In this document: positions 1 to 7,904 of the stretch, one piece after another
Layout: each line of letters starts with the position of its first letter
How positions within the stretch are numbered: the stretch's first letter is position 1
DNA from: CAYJAD01 sp964372165
Lineage (GTDB): Bacteria > Desulfobacterota > Desulfovibrionia > Desulfovibrionales > Desulfovibrionaceae
Length of the DNA: 21,911 bases
Assembly (NCBI GenBank): GCA_964372165.1
Contig: CAYJPT010000027.1
Location: forward strand, 1-21,911
Direction: 5' to 3'
Translations under genes and position numbers: made by a program
Notes under the pieces: model-generated
Told to the model about the DNA's origin: nothing
Database searches by the model: none
What the model saw: only the letters and a program-made list of their open reading frames with translations

Positions 1-30
1 CGCTTTTTTTTGCGTCCCACAGGGCGAATG

Positions 31-83
31 AAGGCAGTGTGCCTTTTGATTTATTCTGCTTGCAGAATAAATCAGCATTTCCT
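31..83 (-). repeat. Left-edge copy of GGAAAYGCTGATT palindromic element
   Basis: Two hairpins are visible. Positions 31-45 form a 6-bp stem with loop GTG (AAGGCA/TGCCTT). Positions 48-73 form a perfect 11-bp stem with loop CTTG (GATTTATTCTG/CAGAATAAATC). Positions 68-82 are the exact reverse complement of the 15 bases GGAAATGCTGATTTA found at 5282-5296, and the first part recurs as GGAAACGCTGATT at 21807-21819. On the minus strand the order is GGAAATGCTGATT, hairpins, then GCAAAAAA at the window edge, the same order as the right-edge copy on the plus strand. It lies downstream of the FAD oxidoreductase gene and might end that transcript, but there is no clean T tract. Confidence 0.6.
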
Positions 84-128
84 ATAATTCTCCATGCATA
101 GAGTATGCTATCATGTTTTTATGATTGG

Positions 129-1607
129 TTAATTATTTTTATTTGCAAAGAGATGAAAGCTTTGTATTACATTTTCATGCGTGCTTGCAAAACCTACTGC
201 TAAAGCAGCACTTACTATTCCTCCTAAAATACCAGGCAAAAGTATATTTTGACCTGCTAGGAAAAATCCTTCCATACGAGTTTTGGGTAATAGTGGTAAG
301 CTAGAAATTGTATGAGCTACACCATACATAGAGCCGCTACTACCGCAAATCCAGTCCTGCATGGTAGCAGATGTTGCAGTTGCATGCACATGTATTGGGC
401 CAAGTTCTGGAATACTATTTTCTAAGTATTTTTGTAATTGCGCACTTTTTTCTTGTTTGAAGTTTATGTATTCCTGAGGGCGTGGTTTTGGTACATCTAT
501 TGGAGAATTATCCTGCAAAGGAAAAACTGCCATAAAAGGAAATCCTTGCCCTGGTACTTTTGTACTGTGCTTTGCACCAACTATGTAAGCTGTGGGTTTT
601 GATGCGTTTGGTGGACTAATAATAGCATCTTGTGGGTTTTTTGGTAATAGGTAAACAGCTCTTTCATTTAAGTAAGGTTCTTTGCTTTCGGCAAACATTA
701 TAAAGGCTGTAACAGTTTCTTCTAAGTCTGCAATATGTTGATGGAAAACATTGCGAAATACTCCGGCATCCACTAATGTGCAAAGTTTAGATGGGTGGGC
801 AGTGTAGATGCATTGATCAGCCTCTAAAATATTACCATTTTTAAGTTGAACCGCATGCATTTTTTTGTTTTTATGCATTATACGTGTCACTTGTGAATTA
901 CAGCACAGTTTTATATTTTGCTCTTTCAATACCTTTAAAAAAGCTTTGCTTAAGGTTTTACCACTACCATAAATTCCGTGACACGAATTAAAGTAAAGTC
1001 CGCCAACCATGGCATAATCATGCAAGGTAGCCTGCTTTGGACTTAGTCCATAAAGCAGGCTACGAGCCTTAATCATTTGTGAAAGGGTTTCATGTAGCTT
1101 AAGTTCTTCTAAGTTTTTAAGTAAGGGGCTTGCGTTATCAAAAGAAAGCTTTGGTAACTCCATACAATTAGTATTGGTGTAGGGGGAAGAATCTAAAACA
1201 TGCTGTATTTGCGATAGAAATTTAGCAAATTTTTTCGTGTTATCAATACCAAATTGCTCTGTAATGCTTGCTAAAAGATTGCTTTGCTCAGCAGGGAAGT
1301 GATATAAATTTGGATTTTGTCCAAAGCGAAATTCTTCGCTTAAGGGATAAATATTGCTATCTTCAATATATTCCCAAACTCCAAGATATTTTAGCCAATG
1401 CCTTAAAATACCACCTTTGTTTAATCCACCGGCACAATGAAATCCTGTATCAAAATGCAAGCCATGGCGCATAAAACCTGAGAGTAGGGGAGCAGGATGT
1501 TTTGAAGCCTCAAGAATAGTAATTTCTTGTGGAATTTCTTGCTTGGCAAGGAGCAAGGCTGTTGCCATGCCTGTTACGCCAGAACCTATTATAATTGTAC
1601 GTTTCAT
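129..1607 (-). CDS. FAD-dependent oxidoreductase, retinol saturase / phytoene desaturase (CrtI) family
   Basis: This 492-residue flavoprotein should oxidise, saturate or isomerise a polyene or unsaturated lipid substrate. The N-terminus has the dinucleotide fold IIIGSGVTG (GxGxxG at 8-13) with the ribose-binding acid at E33. FDTGFHCAGG (52-61) resembles the FDTGxHxxGG stretch of retinol saturases and CrtI-like enzymes. Near the C-terminus, GFFLAGQNILLPGILGG is the usual second FAD-contact motif of this superfamily. Its ATG overlaps the TGA of the ketosynthase gene (ATGA, 4 nt), so it is translationally coupled as the last gene of a three-gene operon with ketosynthase and ketoreductase genes. 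Family and cofactor are well supported. The substrate is unknown: fatty acyl, polyene or carotenoid-like are all possible. No carotenoid synthase genes are in view. Confidence 0.85.
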   Translation of the reverse strand: MKRTIIIGSGVTGMATALLLAKQEIPQEITILEASKHPAPLLSGFMRHGLHFDTGFHCAGGLNKGGILRHWLKYLGVWEYIEDSNIYPLSEEFRFGQNPNLYHFPAEQSNLLASITEQFGIDNTKKFAKFLSQIQHVLDSSPYTNTNCMELPKLSFDNASPLLKNLEELKLHETLSQMIKARSLLYGLSPKQATLHDYAMVGGLYFNSCHGIYGSGKTLSKAFLKVLKEQNIKLCCNSQVTRIMHKNKKMHAVQLKNGNILEADQCIYTAHPSKLCTLVDAGVFRNVFHQHIADLEETVTAFIMFAESKEPYLNERAVYLLPKNPQDAIISPPNASKPTAYIVGAKHSTKVPGQGFPFMAVFPLQDNSPIDVPKPRPQEYINFKQEKSAQLQKYLENSIPELGPIHVHATATSATMQDWICGSSGSMYGVAHTISSLPLLPKTRMEGFFLAGQNILLPGILGGIVSAALAVGFASTHENVIQSFHLFANKNN

Positions 1608-2821
1608 GAAAAACGGATAATTAAACTCGCATTGCTGCCACCAAAACCTGCAGCATTACAAAGCATGGTACGTGGGGGTGTATTATCACTTTGGCGCAAT
1701 ACTGCGATGTGAGCTGTTTCTTCATCACCTTCTTCAAAGTTGGGTGAGCCTGCGCAAAATCCTTTTTCAGCCATGATGCTTGAATAAACTACTTGTGCTG
1801 AACCTGCCATCCAAAATTCATGTCCGGTTAAGGCTTTTAAGGTAAGCACACGTGGGCATTGCTTGCCAAAAACAGTTGTAATATTATAAGCTTCTGCAGC
1901 GTCACCTTGTGGAGTGGACGTTGCATGCGCATTAATTTCTGTAATGTCGGATGGACTAATTTTGGCATCATTAATGGCCATTTGCATAGCTCCGGCAAGT
2001 CCGGTTCGGCTTGGAGCTACTAACTCACAACCATCAGAAGAATAGCCAAAGCCACATATTTCACCTAAAATAGGCGCATTTCTCTTTTTGGCATGTTCAT
2101 ACGATTCAATAACTAAAGCAGCAGCACCACCACTTGGTATAAGTCCATCACGCTTAGCATCAAAGGGGCGTGAAGCTTGCTGAGCGTCAGGATTTACAGA
2201 AAAAGCCCCCAGTCCGTCAAAAGCACTTATGGGATCAGCTCCAAGTTCTTGGGCTGCGCCGCATAGCATAACGTCTTGACGCCCAAGGCGTATGCAATCA
2301 ACTGCTTGACCAATGGCTAAAAGTCCACTGGCACATGCAGCACTAACAGTCCATGATGCACCGGAAACTCCTAATAACACACCAAGATTCATGCTGATAG
2401 TTGAGTTCATAATCTTAAACATATGCCCACTGCCAAGGCTACTGGTAGGTTGTGGGACACTTCGTAAATGAGCAAGATCAAATGTGGCATTGGCTGTGGA
2501 ATCATTGCCAAAAATAATGCCGGTGCGATTACTTTGTATGACTTCAATGGGAAGTGCGGCTTGTTCTATGGCTTGTTGCAGTGCCACATAGGCCTGCTGC
2601 ACAAAGTCTGACATGGTTTTGCGTTGCTTACGTGACAGATGCTTTGAACCGTCAAAGCCTTGTATATGCCCGGTAAGCGGACTTCTAAAGCCAGTTTCTA
2701 GGCGTGATTTGTCTTCTATTATGCCAGAAATGCCATGATAAAGTGCATGAGCTATGCTTTCATGGTCAAGCCCCAATACAGAAATAGCCCCAACACCAGT
2801 TATAACAACTCTTTGCTTCAT
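1604..2821 (-). CDS. 3-oxoacyl-ACP synthase, FabB/KAS I-like
   Basis: A 405-residue condensing enzyme that should extend an acyl chain with malonyl-ACP by decarboxylative Claisen condensation in the cytoplasm. The active-site set is complete: nucleophile Cys163 in SAACASGL, His299 in HATSTPQGD, Lys329 and His334 in KALTGHEF. These positions lie within one residue of E. coli FabB numbering, so it is a catalytic KAS rather than a chain-length-factor type partner. The C-terminal glycine-rich NAAGFGGSNAS motif is also present. The gene starts 2 nt after the FabG stop, with no clear ribosome site of its own, and overlaps the next gene by 4 nt, so all three are probably made from one message. No acyl carrier protein or dehydratase is encoded nearby, so it must borrow those. 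It could serve a specialised lipid or polyene rather than bulk fatty acid synthesis. Confidence 0.9.
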   Translation of the reverse strand: MKQRVVITGVGAISVLGLDHESIAHALYHGISGIIEDKSRLETGFRSPLTGHIQGFDGSKHLSRKQRKTMSDFVQQAYVALQQAIEQAALPIEVIQSNRTGIIFGNDSTANATFDLAHLRSVPQPTSSLGSGHMFKIMNSTISMNLGVLLGVSGASWTVSAACASGLLAIGQAVDCIRLGRQDVMLCGAAQELGADPISAFDGLGAFSVNPDAQQASRPFDAKRDGLIPSGGAAALVIESYEHAKKRNAPILGEICGFGYSSDGCELVAPSRTGLAGAMQMAINDAKISPSDITEINAHATSTPQGDAAEAYNITTVFGKQCPRVLTLKALTGHEFWMAGSAQVVYSSIMAEKGFCAGSPNFEEGDEETAHIAVLRQSDNTPPRTMLCNAAGFGGSNASLIIRFS

Positions 2822-2823
2822 AA

Positions 2824-3549
2824 TTACATATATAAGCCGCCATTGACGGCAAGCACTTGTCCGGTTACATAACTTGACATATCAGAACATAAAAAACGTA
2901 CACATTGTGCCACTTCATCAGCTGAACCGGCACGGCCTTGTGGAATAAGGCTTAGATGATGTGATATGTCAATTTCCTCAGTCATAGCTGTTTCAATAAA
3001 ACCTGGCGCAACAGCATTAACAAGAACATTCCTTTTGCCAAGTTCACGGGCTAGGGCCTTGGTTGCACCAATAAGTCCAGCCTTGGCAGCAGAATAATTT
3101 GCTTGACCAGGTAAACCCATTTGCCCAGAAGTTGAAACCATATTGACTATACGCCCTTGTCTTTTGCGTTGCATAAGTGGCACAATTTTGCGTGTAATAT
3201 TAAAAAAGCCATTCAGATGTACATCCATTACTTTATGCCAGTCTTCATGGCTCATAAGTCCAAAGATGCTATCCTTGGCAAAGCCTGCATTATTGATAAG
3301 AGCATATGGTGTGCTATCTTGTAACAATGGTTCAAGGCAGGCATTTAATTCATCAACATTACAAACATCAAAAGGCAAAAGAGTGCAAGTTTGGTTAAGG
3401 TCTTGTATTTTTTGTTGAACTTCTTTAGCTCCATGGTGGTCTGAACGATAATTGAGCCAAATATCAAAGCCATCAGCTGCAAGTGCTATGGCGACAGCAC
3501 GCCCAATGCCCTTGCTGGCACCGGTTATTAAAGCTATTTTTCCAGCCAT
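2824..3549 (-). CDS. 3-oxoacyl-ACP reductase, FabG-like SDR
   Basis: A 241-residue short-chain dehydrogenase expected to reduce 3-oxoacyl-ACP with NADPH. Visible landmarks are TGASKGIG (9-16) for the nucleotide, NNAG (86-89), and the catalytic set Asn113, Ser139, Tyr152 (YSAAK) and Lys156, all at standard SDR spacing. A TTG start five codons upstream (3564) is open, but the ATG at 3549 is preferred: a GGAG ribosome site lies 7 nt before it and MAGKIALITG is the normal family N-terminus. It is the first gene of the operon, 2 nt before the ketosynthase. The pairing suggests the two work on the same ACP-bound chain. FabG is a broad family, so the exact substrate is not fixed. Confidence 0.9.
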   Translation of the reverse strand: MAGKIALITGASKGIGRAVAIALAADGFDIWLNYRSDHHGAKEVQQKIQDLNQTCTLLPFDVCNVDELNACLEPLLQDSTPYALINNAGFAKDSIFGLMSHEDWHKVMDVHLNGFFNITRKIVPLMQRKRQGRIVNMVSTSGQMGLPGQANYSAAKAGLIGATKALARELGKRNVLVNAVAPGFIETAMTEEIDISHHLSLIPQGRAGSADEVAQCVRFLCSDMSSYVTGQVLAVNGGLYM

Positions 3550-3585
3550 AAACACTCCGTACAATGACAGTTATTAAAAAAATGA

Positions 3586-3621
3586 TTTTGATTTATATCA
3601 AAAATTGAAAATTTATTACAA
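3586..3621 (-). promoter_or_regulatory. Promoter with overlapping FNR/CRP-type palindrome before the fabG-like operon
   Basis: On the minus strand TTGTAA (3616-3621) and TATAAA (3592-3597) are separated by 18 nt, about 40 nt before the FabG start. The -10 lies inside TTTTGATTTATATCAAAA (3586-3603), a perfect palindrome with 7-base arms around TTAT. Its core matches the textbook FNR consensus TTGAT-N4-ATCAA. Overlap with the -10 would fit repression better than activation. The promoter call is by eye. Confidence 0.5.
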
Positions 3622-3701
3622 ACCTAAATACTACTTAAAATGTGTGTATTAGTAAAGTACATTGTTTCAGTACTCAACCATCAATGATGGCTTTAATTAG
3701 T

Positions 3702-3790
3702 CGGCACTGAAAAACTATATAAAATGCTGAAAATAAATTATTTTTAAGTAAAAATGGACAGATAAAAATGCCAGAAATAAGGGCATGGAA
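3702..3790 (+). repeat. 89-bp intergenic repeat, copy 1
   Basis: Gapless hand alignment with the reverse complement of 18552-18640 gives 73 identities in 89 positions (82%). Fourteen of the sixteen differences are transitions. Within it, 3768-3786 can fold as ATGCC/GGCAT with a 9-nt loop. In the other copy the closing pair of that stem is T-A instead of C-G and another pair is G-T, so pairing is kept. No open reading frame is conserved. It could be a non-coding RNA, a processed 3' element or a small mobile repeat. Confidence 0.7.
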
Positions 3791-3990
3791 ATGCGTTTTT
3801 CAAGCATTGACTAATTATGTTACAACTTGGGTAAATTTAAAATTTGTATTTAGAATCATACAGGAATAATTTTGCTATTACCTTGGTATTACTTTTTATT
3901 GAATCATCAAGTGCTTTGCTATGTAAATAATCTATACATGAAAACATGATAATTTACTTTAAAAACTAAGTATATTAAAAAATAGATACT

Positions 3991-5244
3991 TTATAACAAT
4001 TTATTGTTTTTTTCCAATAACAAAAACATACCTATAAAGGCTATACCACAAGAAATAAGATAGAGCCAACAAACAGGTGTAAACATTTGTGCTGTTAAAA
4101 CTCCTGTATAGCCTGCATTGTCTAATAATGCGCCTATAAGTGGTTGAAAGACAGCTGAGCCAAACATGCCTAGTGAATAAAGCAAACCATTGGCAGTACT
4201 TGCAATGTTTTGAGGAAAAATTTCACGTATTGTCGCCATATAAAGTCCAGCAGGCGAGGTGAGTACTATGGAGAGAATAATGCCCCAAACATATATTTCT
4301 GTTTTGCCAAAATGTCCATTTTGCATAAATAGGTAGAGTATTACAGCAAAAAATACGCCATTGGCTGCAATGATAATGGGTTTACGTGAAGGCATTTTGG
4401 CGGCAAGTGCTGCAAAAGCAATAGGCATGACAATGGCAATAATTGCTGCCATGCTAAGCAGTGAGCTCATTTCTTGGCGTGAAAGTCCAACAACATTTGT
4501 ATAATACAAACCTGCCCATAAACCTACAAAGCTAAATAAAATTGCGGCGTTTACCGTGAATGCTAATGTTAGCAGCCAAAAGTTACGTTTGCTTAAAATA
4601 ATTTTAATGGATTCAATTATGGAAATTTGCGTCAAAGGAGGGTGTTTTTTTTCTTCTGACTTTTCCACTTGTGGTGCATCTTTGAAAAAGAACCAAGCAA
4701 GTACTGTTGCAATTAATGATATAATTGCAAGTCCTTGTGAAGATATGCGCCAACCATAATCTGCTACAAAGTGAGAAAGTGGTGCACCGGCAAGGGCTGA
4801 GGCAATACCTACAGCAAAGGCTAATACTGTAGAAACAATGATGACGTAAGTTTTTGGGTTAAACCAGTCTGCCAAGGCCTTATATGCAGGCATAAGAATT
4901 AAAGCACAACCAATACCGACGCCAAGTCTTCCAAGAAATGCCATGCTTGCATTGGTAGCGGAGGCAAAAAATACTGTACCAATGCAAGTTAATGCAAGGG
5001 CAAAGCTTACAAGTTTTCTGGTAGACATTTTGTCGGACATAATGCCGCTTGGGATTTGCAAAACAGCATATGGATAAAAATAAGCTGAGGCTAAAAGTCC
5101 CATAAAAGCTGCATTTACACCTAGGTCAAGCATGATATCATCTGCCATTACGGCAGGGCTCATACGATGAAAAATAACAATGGTATAAGCAAAAATGGCT
5201 ATGGCAAGTATGACCCAACGATAGGGTGAGGTGTGGTTATGCAT
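3991..5244 (-). CDS. Major facilitator superfamily transporter
   Basis: About 417 residues with roughly twelve hydrophobic segments, an inner-membrane secondary transporter. After TM2, SGIMSDKMSTRK (residues counted from about 70) matches the MFS loop 2-3 motif GxxxDxxxxRk. LGRLGVGIGCALILMPAYKALADWF is typical of TM4-5 in anion/organic-acid porters. A start five codons upstream (5259) is possible, but the ATG at 5244 has an AGGG ribosome site 7 nt before it, whereas the earlier one has none. It is separated from the alcohol dehydrogenase by a nested palindrome. Substrate is not assignable; export of a product or uptake of a carboxylate are both possible. Confidence 0.85.
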   Translation of the reverse strand: MHNHTSPYRWVILAIAIFAYTIVIFHRMSPAVMADDIMLDLGVNAAFMGLLASAYFYPYAVLQIPSGIMSDKMSTRKLVSFALALTCIGTVFFASATNASMAFLGRLGVGIGCALILMPAYKALADWFNPKTYVIIVSTVLAFAVGIASALAGAPLSHFVADYGWRISSQGLAIISLIATVLAWFFFKDAPQVEKSEEKKHPPLTQISIIESIKIILSKRNFWLLTLAFTVNAAILFSFVGLWAGLYYTNVVGLSRQEMSSLLSMAAIIAIVMPIAFAALAAKMPSRKPIIIAANGVFFAVILYLFMQNGHFGKTEIYVWGIILSIVLTSPAGLYMATIREIFPQNIASTANGLLYSLGMFGSAVFQPLIGALLDNAGYTGVLTAQMFTPVCWLYLISCGIAFIGMFLLLEKNNKLL

Positions 5245-5262
5245 AATAATCCCTAGCATATA

Positions 5263-5331
5263 AACATTTTAACATTTTTAAGGAAATGCTGATTTAATCA
5301 GCGTTTCCTTAACAAAGAATGTTAAAATGTT
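5263..5331. repeat. Nested palindrome between the ADH and MFS genes
   Basis: The inner arms at 5280-5294 and 5296-5310 are near-perfect inverted repeats (AAGGAAATGCTGATT against AATCAGCGTTTCCTT, a single T-G pair). The outer arms AACATTTTAACATT (5263-5276) and AATGTTAAAATGTT (5318-5331) are a perfect 14-bp inverted repeat. The inner part shares GGAAATGCTGATTTA with the left edge of the window, and GCGTTTCCTTAACAAAG is shared but for one T with 21847-21862. It may act as a terminator for the dehydrogenase pair, but its repetition points to a dispersed element. It ends within 20 nt of the MFS start. Confidence 0.75.
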
Positions 5332-5351
5332 AAAGAGTGTTTTTTATGTGT

Positions 5352-6452
5352 TTACATTACAAGAACAGATTTCACATTTTTATGAGCTTCATCAAAGGCT
5401 TTTTGAATATCTTTAAAATCATAATAAGTTATTATTTTATCAATAGGAAATTGCCCATTTTTATAATAGCGCAATAAAGCAGGAATAAATACCTGTGGCA
5501 CAGAGTCACCCTCTACTATCCCTATTAAAGACTTTGCCTCACCCATAAGCTCAGCTTGCACATTAAAAGTAATATCACCGGTTGCACCAAGAACTACGGT
5601 AACTCCACGAGCTTTTGTTGCATTTAAGGCATTGCGTACTGATTCACCATGCCCTGTAGTATCAATTGAGTAATGAACACCATTTTGTTTTAATTCTTTA
5701 TTGGCAATGTCTTTAACAGCTTTGGCAGTATTTTCTACTTCATTGACATTTATAGTATGAGTTGCGCCTAGTTCAAGAGCTAAAGTTAGCTTCATGGGGT
5801 TTACATCTATGGCAATAATTGTTGTACATCCAGCAATTTTTGCTGCCATGACAGAGCTTAAGCCAACTGTGCCACAGCCGAAAATAGCTATGCTTGAAGC
5901 AGCCTTAGGCTTAAGCCTATTTAGCACAGCTCCTGCACCGGTTTGAATGCCACAGCCCAATGGGCCAATTAGGCCAAGGTCAACGTCTTTATCTGCTTTG
6001 AATATATTACGTGTATCTAAAATGGCATAGGTGGCAAAACCGCCTTGACCAAAAAAACTATATACTACAGCATTATCTTTTGAAAGGACAGTAGCCCCTT
6101 TATTAGTTGTGCCACCAAAATTAAGTGCATTAAAGTTTTCACAGCCGTAGGGGTGTCCCTCTAAGCAATTTTCACAATTTCCACAGCTGGCAAAACTTGC
6201 ACCTACGTGATCGCCCACTTGAAAATCTGTTACACCTGCACCGACGGCTTCGACAATGCCGCTGGTTTCATGCCCCAAAACAATGGGCATAGGACTTGGT
6301 ACTATACCACGGCGTACAACTTCATCAGTATGACAAACCCCACAAGAATGCACCTTAATAAGCACTTGACCAAAATCAGGTTTTTTAAGTTCTAACTCTT
6401 CTAACGAAAAGTTGGCATCAATATGATTAGTTACAGCAGCTATTACTTTCAT
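5352..6452 (-). CDS. Zinc-dependent alcohol dehydrogenase, aryl-alcohol type (XylB-like)
   Basis: A 366-residue medium-chain dehydrogenase, likely interconverting an alcohol and an aldehyde with NAD(H). The catalytic zinc ligands are Cys40 (GVCHTD), His61 (GHE) and Cys167. The structural zinc lobe is Cys90, Cys93, Cys96 and Cys104. The Rossmann motif GCGTVG is at 192-197 and Asp216 ends the second strand, which usually means NAD rather than NADP. An AAAGGTG ribosome site precedes the ATG. It follows the aldehyde dehydrogenase by 15 nt, so the two form an operon that could take an alcohol through the aldehyde to an acid, as benzyl-alcohol and benzaldehyde dehydrogenases do. Aromatic preference is guessed from family resemblance only. 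It could equally act on a short alcohol used as electron donor. Confidence 0.9.
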   Translation of the reverse strand: MKVIAAVTNHIDANFSLEELELKKPDFGQVLIKVHSCGVCHTDEVVRRGIVPSPMPIVLGHETSGIVEAVGAGVTDFQVGDHVGASFASCGNCENCLEGHPYGCENFNALNFGGTTNKGATVLSKDNAVVYSFFGQGGFATYAILDTRNIFKADKDVDLGLIGPLGCGIQTGAGAVLNRLKPKAASSIAIFGCGTVGLSSVMAAKIAGCTTIIAIDVNPMKLTLALELGATHTINVNEVENTAKAVKDIANKELKQNGVHYSIDTTGHGESVRNALNATKARGVTVVLGATGDITFNVQAELMGEAKSLIGIVEGDSVPQVFIPALLRYYKNGQFPIDKIITYYDFKDIQKAFDEAHKNVKSVLVM

Positions 6453-6467
6453 GATTACACCTTTTTA

Positions 6468-7904
6468 TTAAAATCTTTTGCTAGTTTGAACACTAATCCA
6501 TTTTTCTGTAGTAAATTTTTCTAGTACCCATTTGCCATTGAATTTACCCATGCCTGACTCTTTGCTTCCACCAAAAAGCACATGTGGCTCATCATTGATG
6601 GATTGGTCATTTACATGCACCATACCTGATTCAATTCGCTTTGCAACTTGCAAACCATGATATAAATTTGTAGTGAAAACACTGCCACTTAAGCCATAAT
6701 TTGTGTCATTGGCAAGAGCAATGGCTTCATCTTCACTATGGGCACGAATAAGGCAGCATACCGGGCCAAAAACCTCATGTTTGGCGGCTGGCATGTCATT
6801 ACTTGCCTCTGTAAATATCCACGGTGTTATTATATTACCTTCGGTTTTACCTTCAAGGGCAACCTTTGCTCCGGCGGCTTTTGTTGCTTCGATTAAACTT
6901 TCAACATTTTGAATTTGTTTGCTATTAATAAGTGGTCCCATAAATGTTTTTGGATCTGCAGGGTCGCCATAGGTGAGGTGTTTTGCTTTTTCCACAAAAA
7001 GTTTAGTGAACTCATCATATACATTATTGGCAATAATGATGCGGTTTAAGGCCATGCAAACTTGCCCTTGATTGAAAAATGCACCAAAAATAGCTGCACT
7101 GGCTGCGTCTTCAAGGTTGGCATCTTCAAGCACAAGCATGGCATTGTTACCACCAAGTTCTAAAGAGCAATCTTTTACTTTAGCACCAGCCATAGCTCCA
7201 ATATGCTTACCCACTTCTGTAGAACCAGTAAAGGACACAAGGTCAACCTTGTCATGCTCTACAATGGCATCACCAATTTCTGCGCCACTACCGGCAACCA
7301 CATTTAAAAGACCTTTGGGCATGTCTGCTTTTTCAAAAAAATCTGCTATAAGAAAGGCTGAGCCGGGAGTATCTGTTGCAGGTTTTAATACCACAGCATT
7401 ACCAGTTGCAATAGCAGGAATAACTGAACGCATGGCAAGTACTAAGGGTACATTCCAAGGAGCGATGACAGCAATTACACCGCGTGGTGAACGATAAATG
7501 TAATTATCTTTACCGGCTATGTTTGAAGGTATTATCTTGCCATCCATCATATATGGAAAACGCATGGCCTCACGCACAATACTTATGCTAGTGCGAAATT
7601 CAAAATCTTTTTTGGGTTTAATAAAGCCACCTTCTTCTGTAAGGCAAGCATAGATGTCTTCTTCACTATCTTGAATGGCAATAATTAGTTTTTCAAGATA
7701 AGTAACACGTGCACTTGGAGTTAGAGCTGCCCATCCTTTCTGAGCCTTACTTGCAGCATTATATGCATCATCAATATCTTTGACACTGGCAGAGCGATAA
7801 CGGTAAATTTCCTTACCGGTGTATGGGTTAGTGTTAATCATTTCTCTTGAGCCGCTTCCCTCACGCCACTCGCCACCTATAAACTGTTTTAGATAGTGTT
7901 TCAT
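6468..7904 (-). CDS. NAD(P)-dependent aldehyde dehydrogenase (benzaldehyde/vanillin dehydrogenase-like)
   Basis: A 478-residue classic ALDH, oxidising an aldehyde to its carboxylate. The working residues are all present: Asn151 (PWNVP), Lys174 (LKPA), the cofactor loop FTGSTEVG from 225, general base Glu249 in ELGGNN, and nucleophile Cys283 in NQGQVCMA. Length is normal. A GAGGG ribosome site 4 nt before the ATG fixes the start. It leads a two-gene operon with the zinc alcohol dehydrogenase. It sits 259 nt downstream of the phosphatase gene on the same strand, beyond a gap that holds an AAGTGTAAATA motif also found before the partner-switch genes. That context makes oxidation of the NRPS-derived aldehyde thinkable. 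General aldehyde catabolism is the safer default. Confidence 0.9.
   Translation of the reverse strand: MKHYLKQFIGGEWREGSGSREMINTNPYTGKEIYRYRSASVKDIDDAYNAASKAQKGWAALTPSARVTYLEKLIIAIQDSEEDIYACLTEEGGFIKPKKDFEFRTSISIVREAMRFPYMMDGKIIPSNIAGKDNYIYRSPRGVIAVIAPWNVPLVLAMRSVIPAIATGNAVVLKPATDTPGSAFLIADFFEKADMPKGLLNVVAGSGAEIGDAIVEHDKVDLVSFTGSTEVGKHIGAMAGAKVKDCSLELGGNNAMLVLEDANLEDAASAAIFGAFFNQGQVCMALNRIIIANNVYDEFTKLFVEKAKHLTYGDPADPKTFMGPLINSKQIQNVESLIEATKAAGAKVALEGKTEGNIITPWIFTEASNDMPAAKHEVFGPVCCLIRAHSEDEAIALANDTNYGLSGSVFTTNLYHGLQVAKRIESGMVHVNDQSINDEPHVLFGGSKESGMGKFNGKWVLEKFTTEKWISVQTSKRF

Larger units (their letters stand above)
3565..3990. other. Intergenic region between the MFS gene and the fabG-like operon
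   Basis: About 425 nt, strongly AT-rich, without a convincing gene. From right to left it holds the tail of the MFS transcript, including a weak AAGTAT/ATACTT hairpin at 3968-3991; the 89-bp repeat at 3702-3790; a short palindrome CCATCAATGATGG (3678-3690); and the fabG-like promoter and palindrome. Nothing coding is seen from 3791 to 3967. Confidence 0.6.

Noticed and set aside
3549..3564. TTG start five codons upstream in the FabG-like gene
   Set aside because: The GGAG ribosome site sits between it and the ATG at 3549, and the family N-terminus begins at the ATG.
3678..3690. CCATCAATGATGG palindrome as a terminator
   Set aside because: Only 6-base arms, no following T run and no gene ending toward it.
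7072..7497. A 141-codon plus-strand frame within the aldehyde dehydrogenase gene
   Set aside because: Low-complexity Ala/Ser-rich translation antisense to an intact ALDH; no motif or upstream ribosome site.
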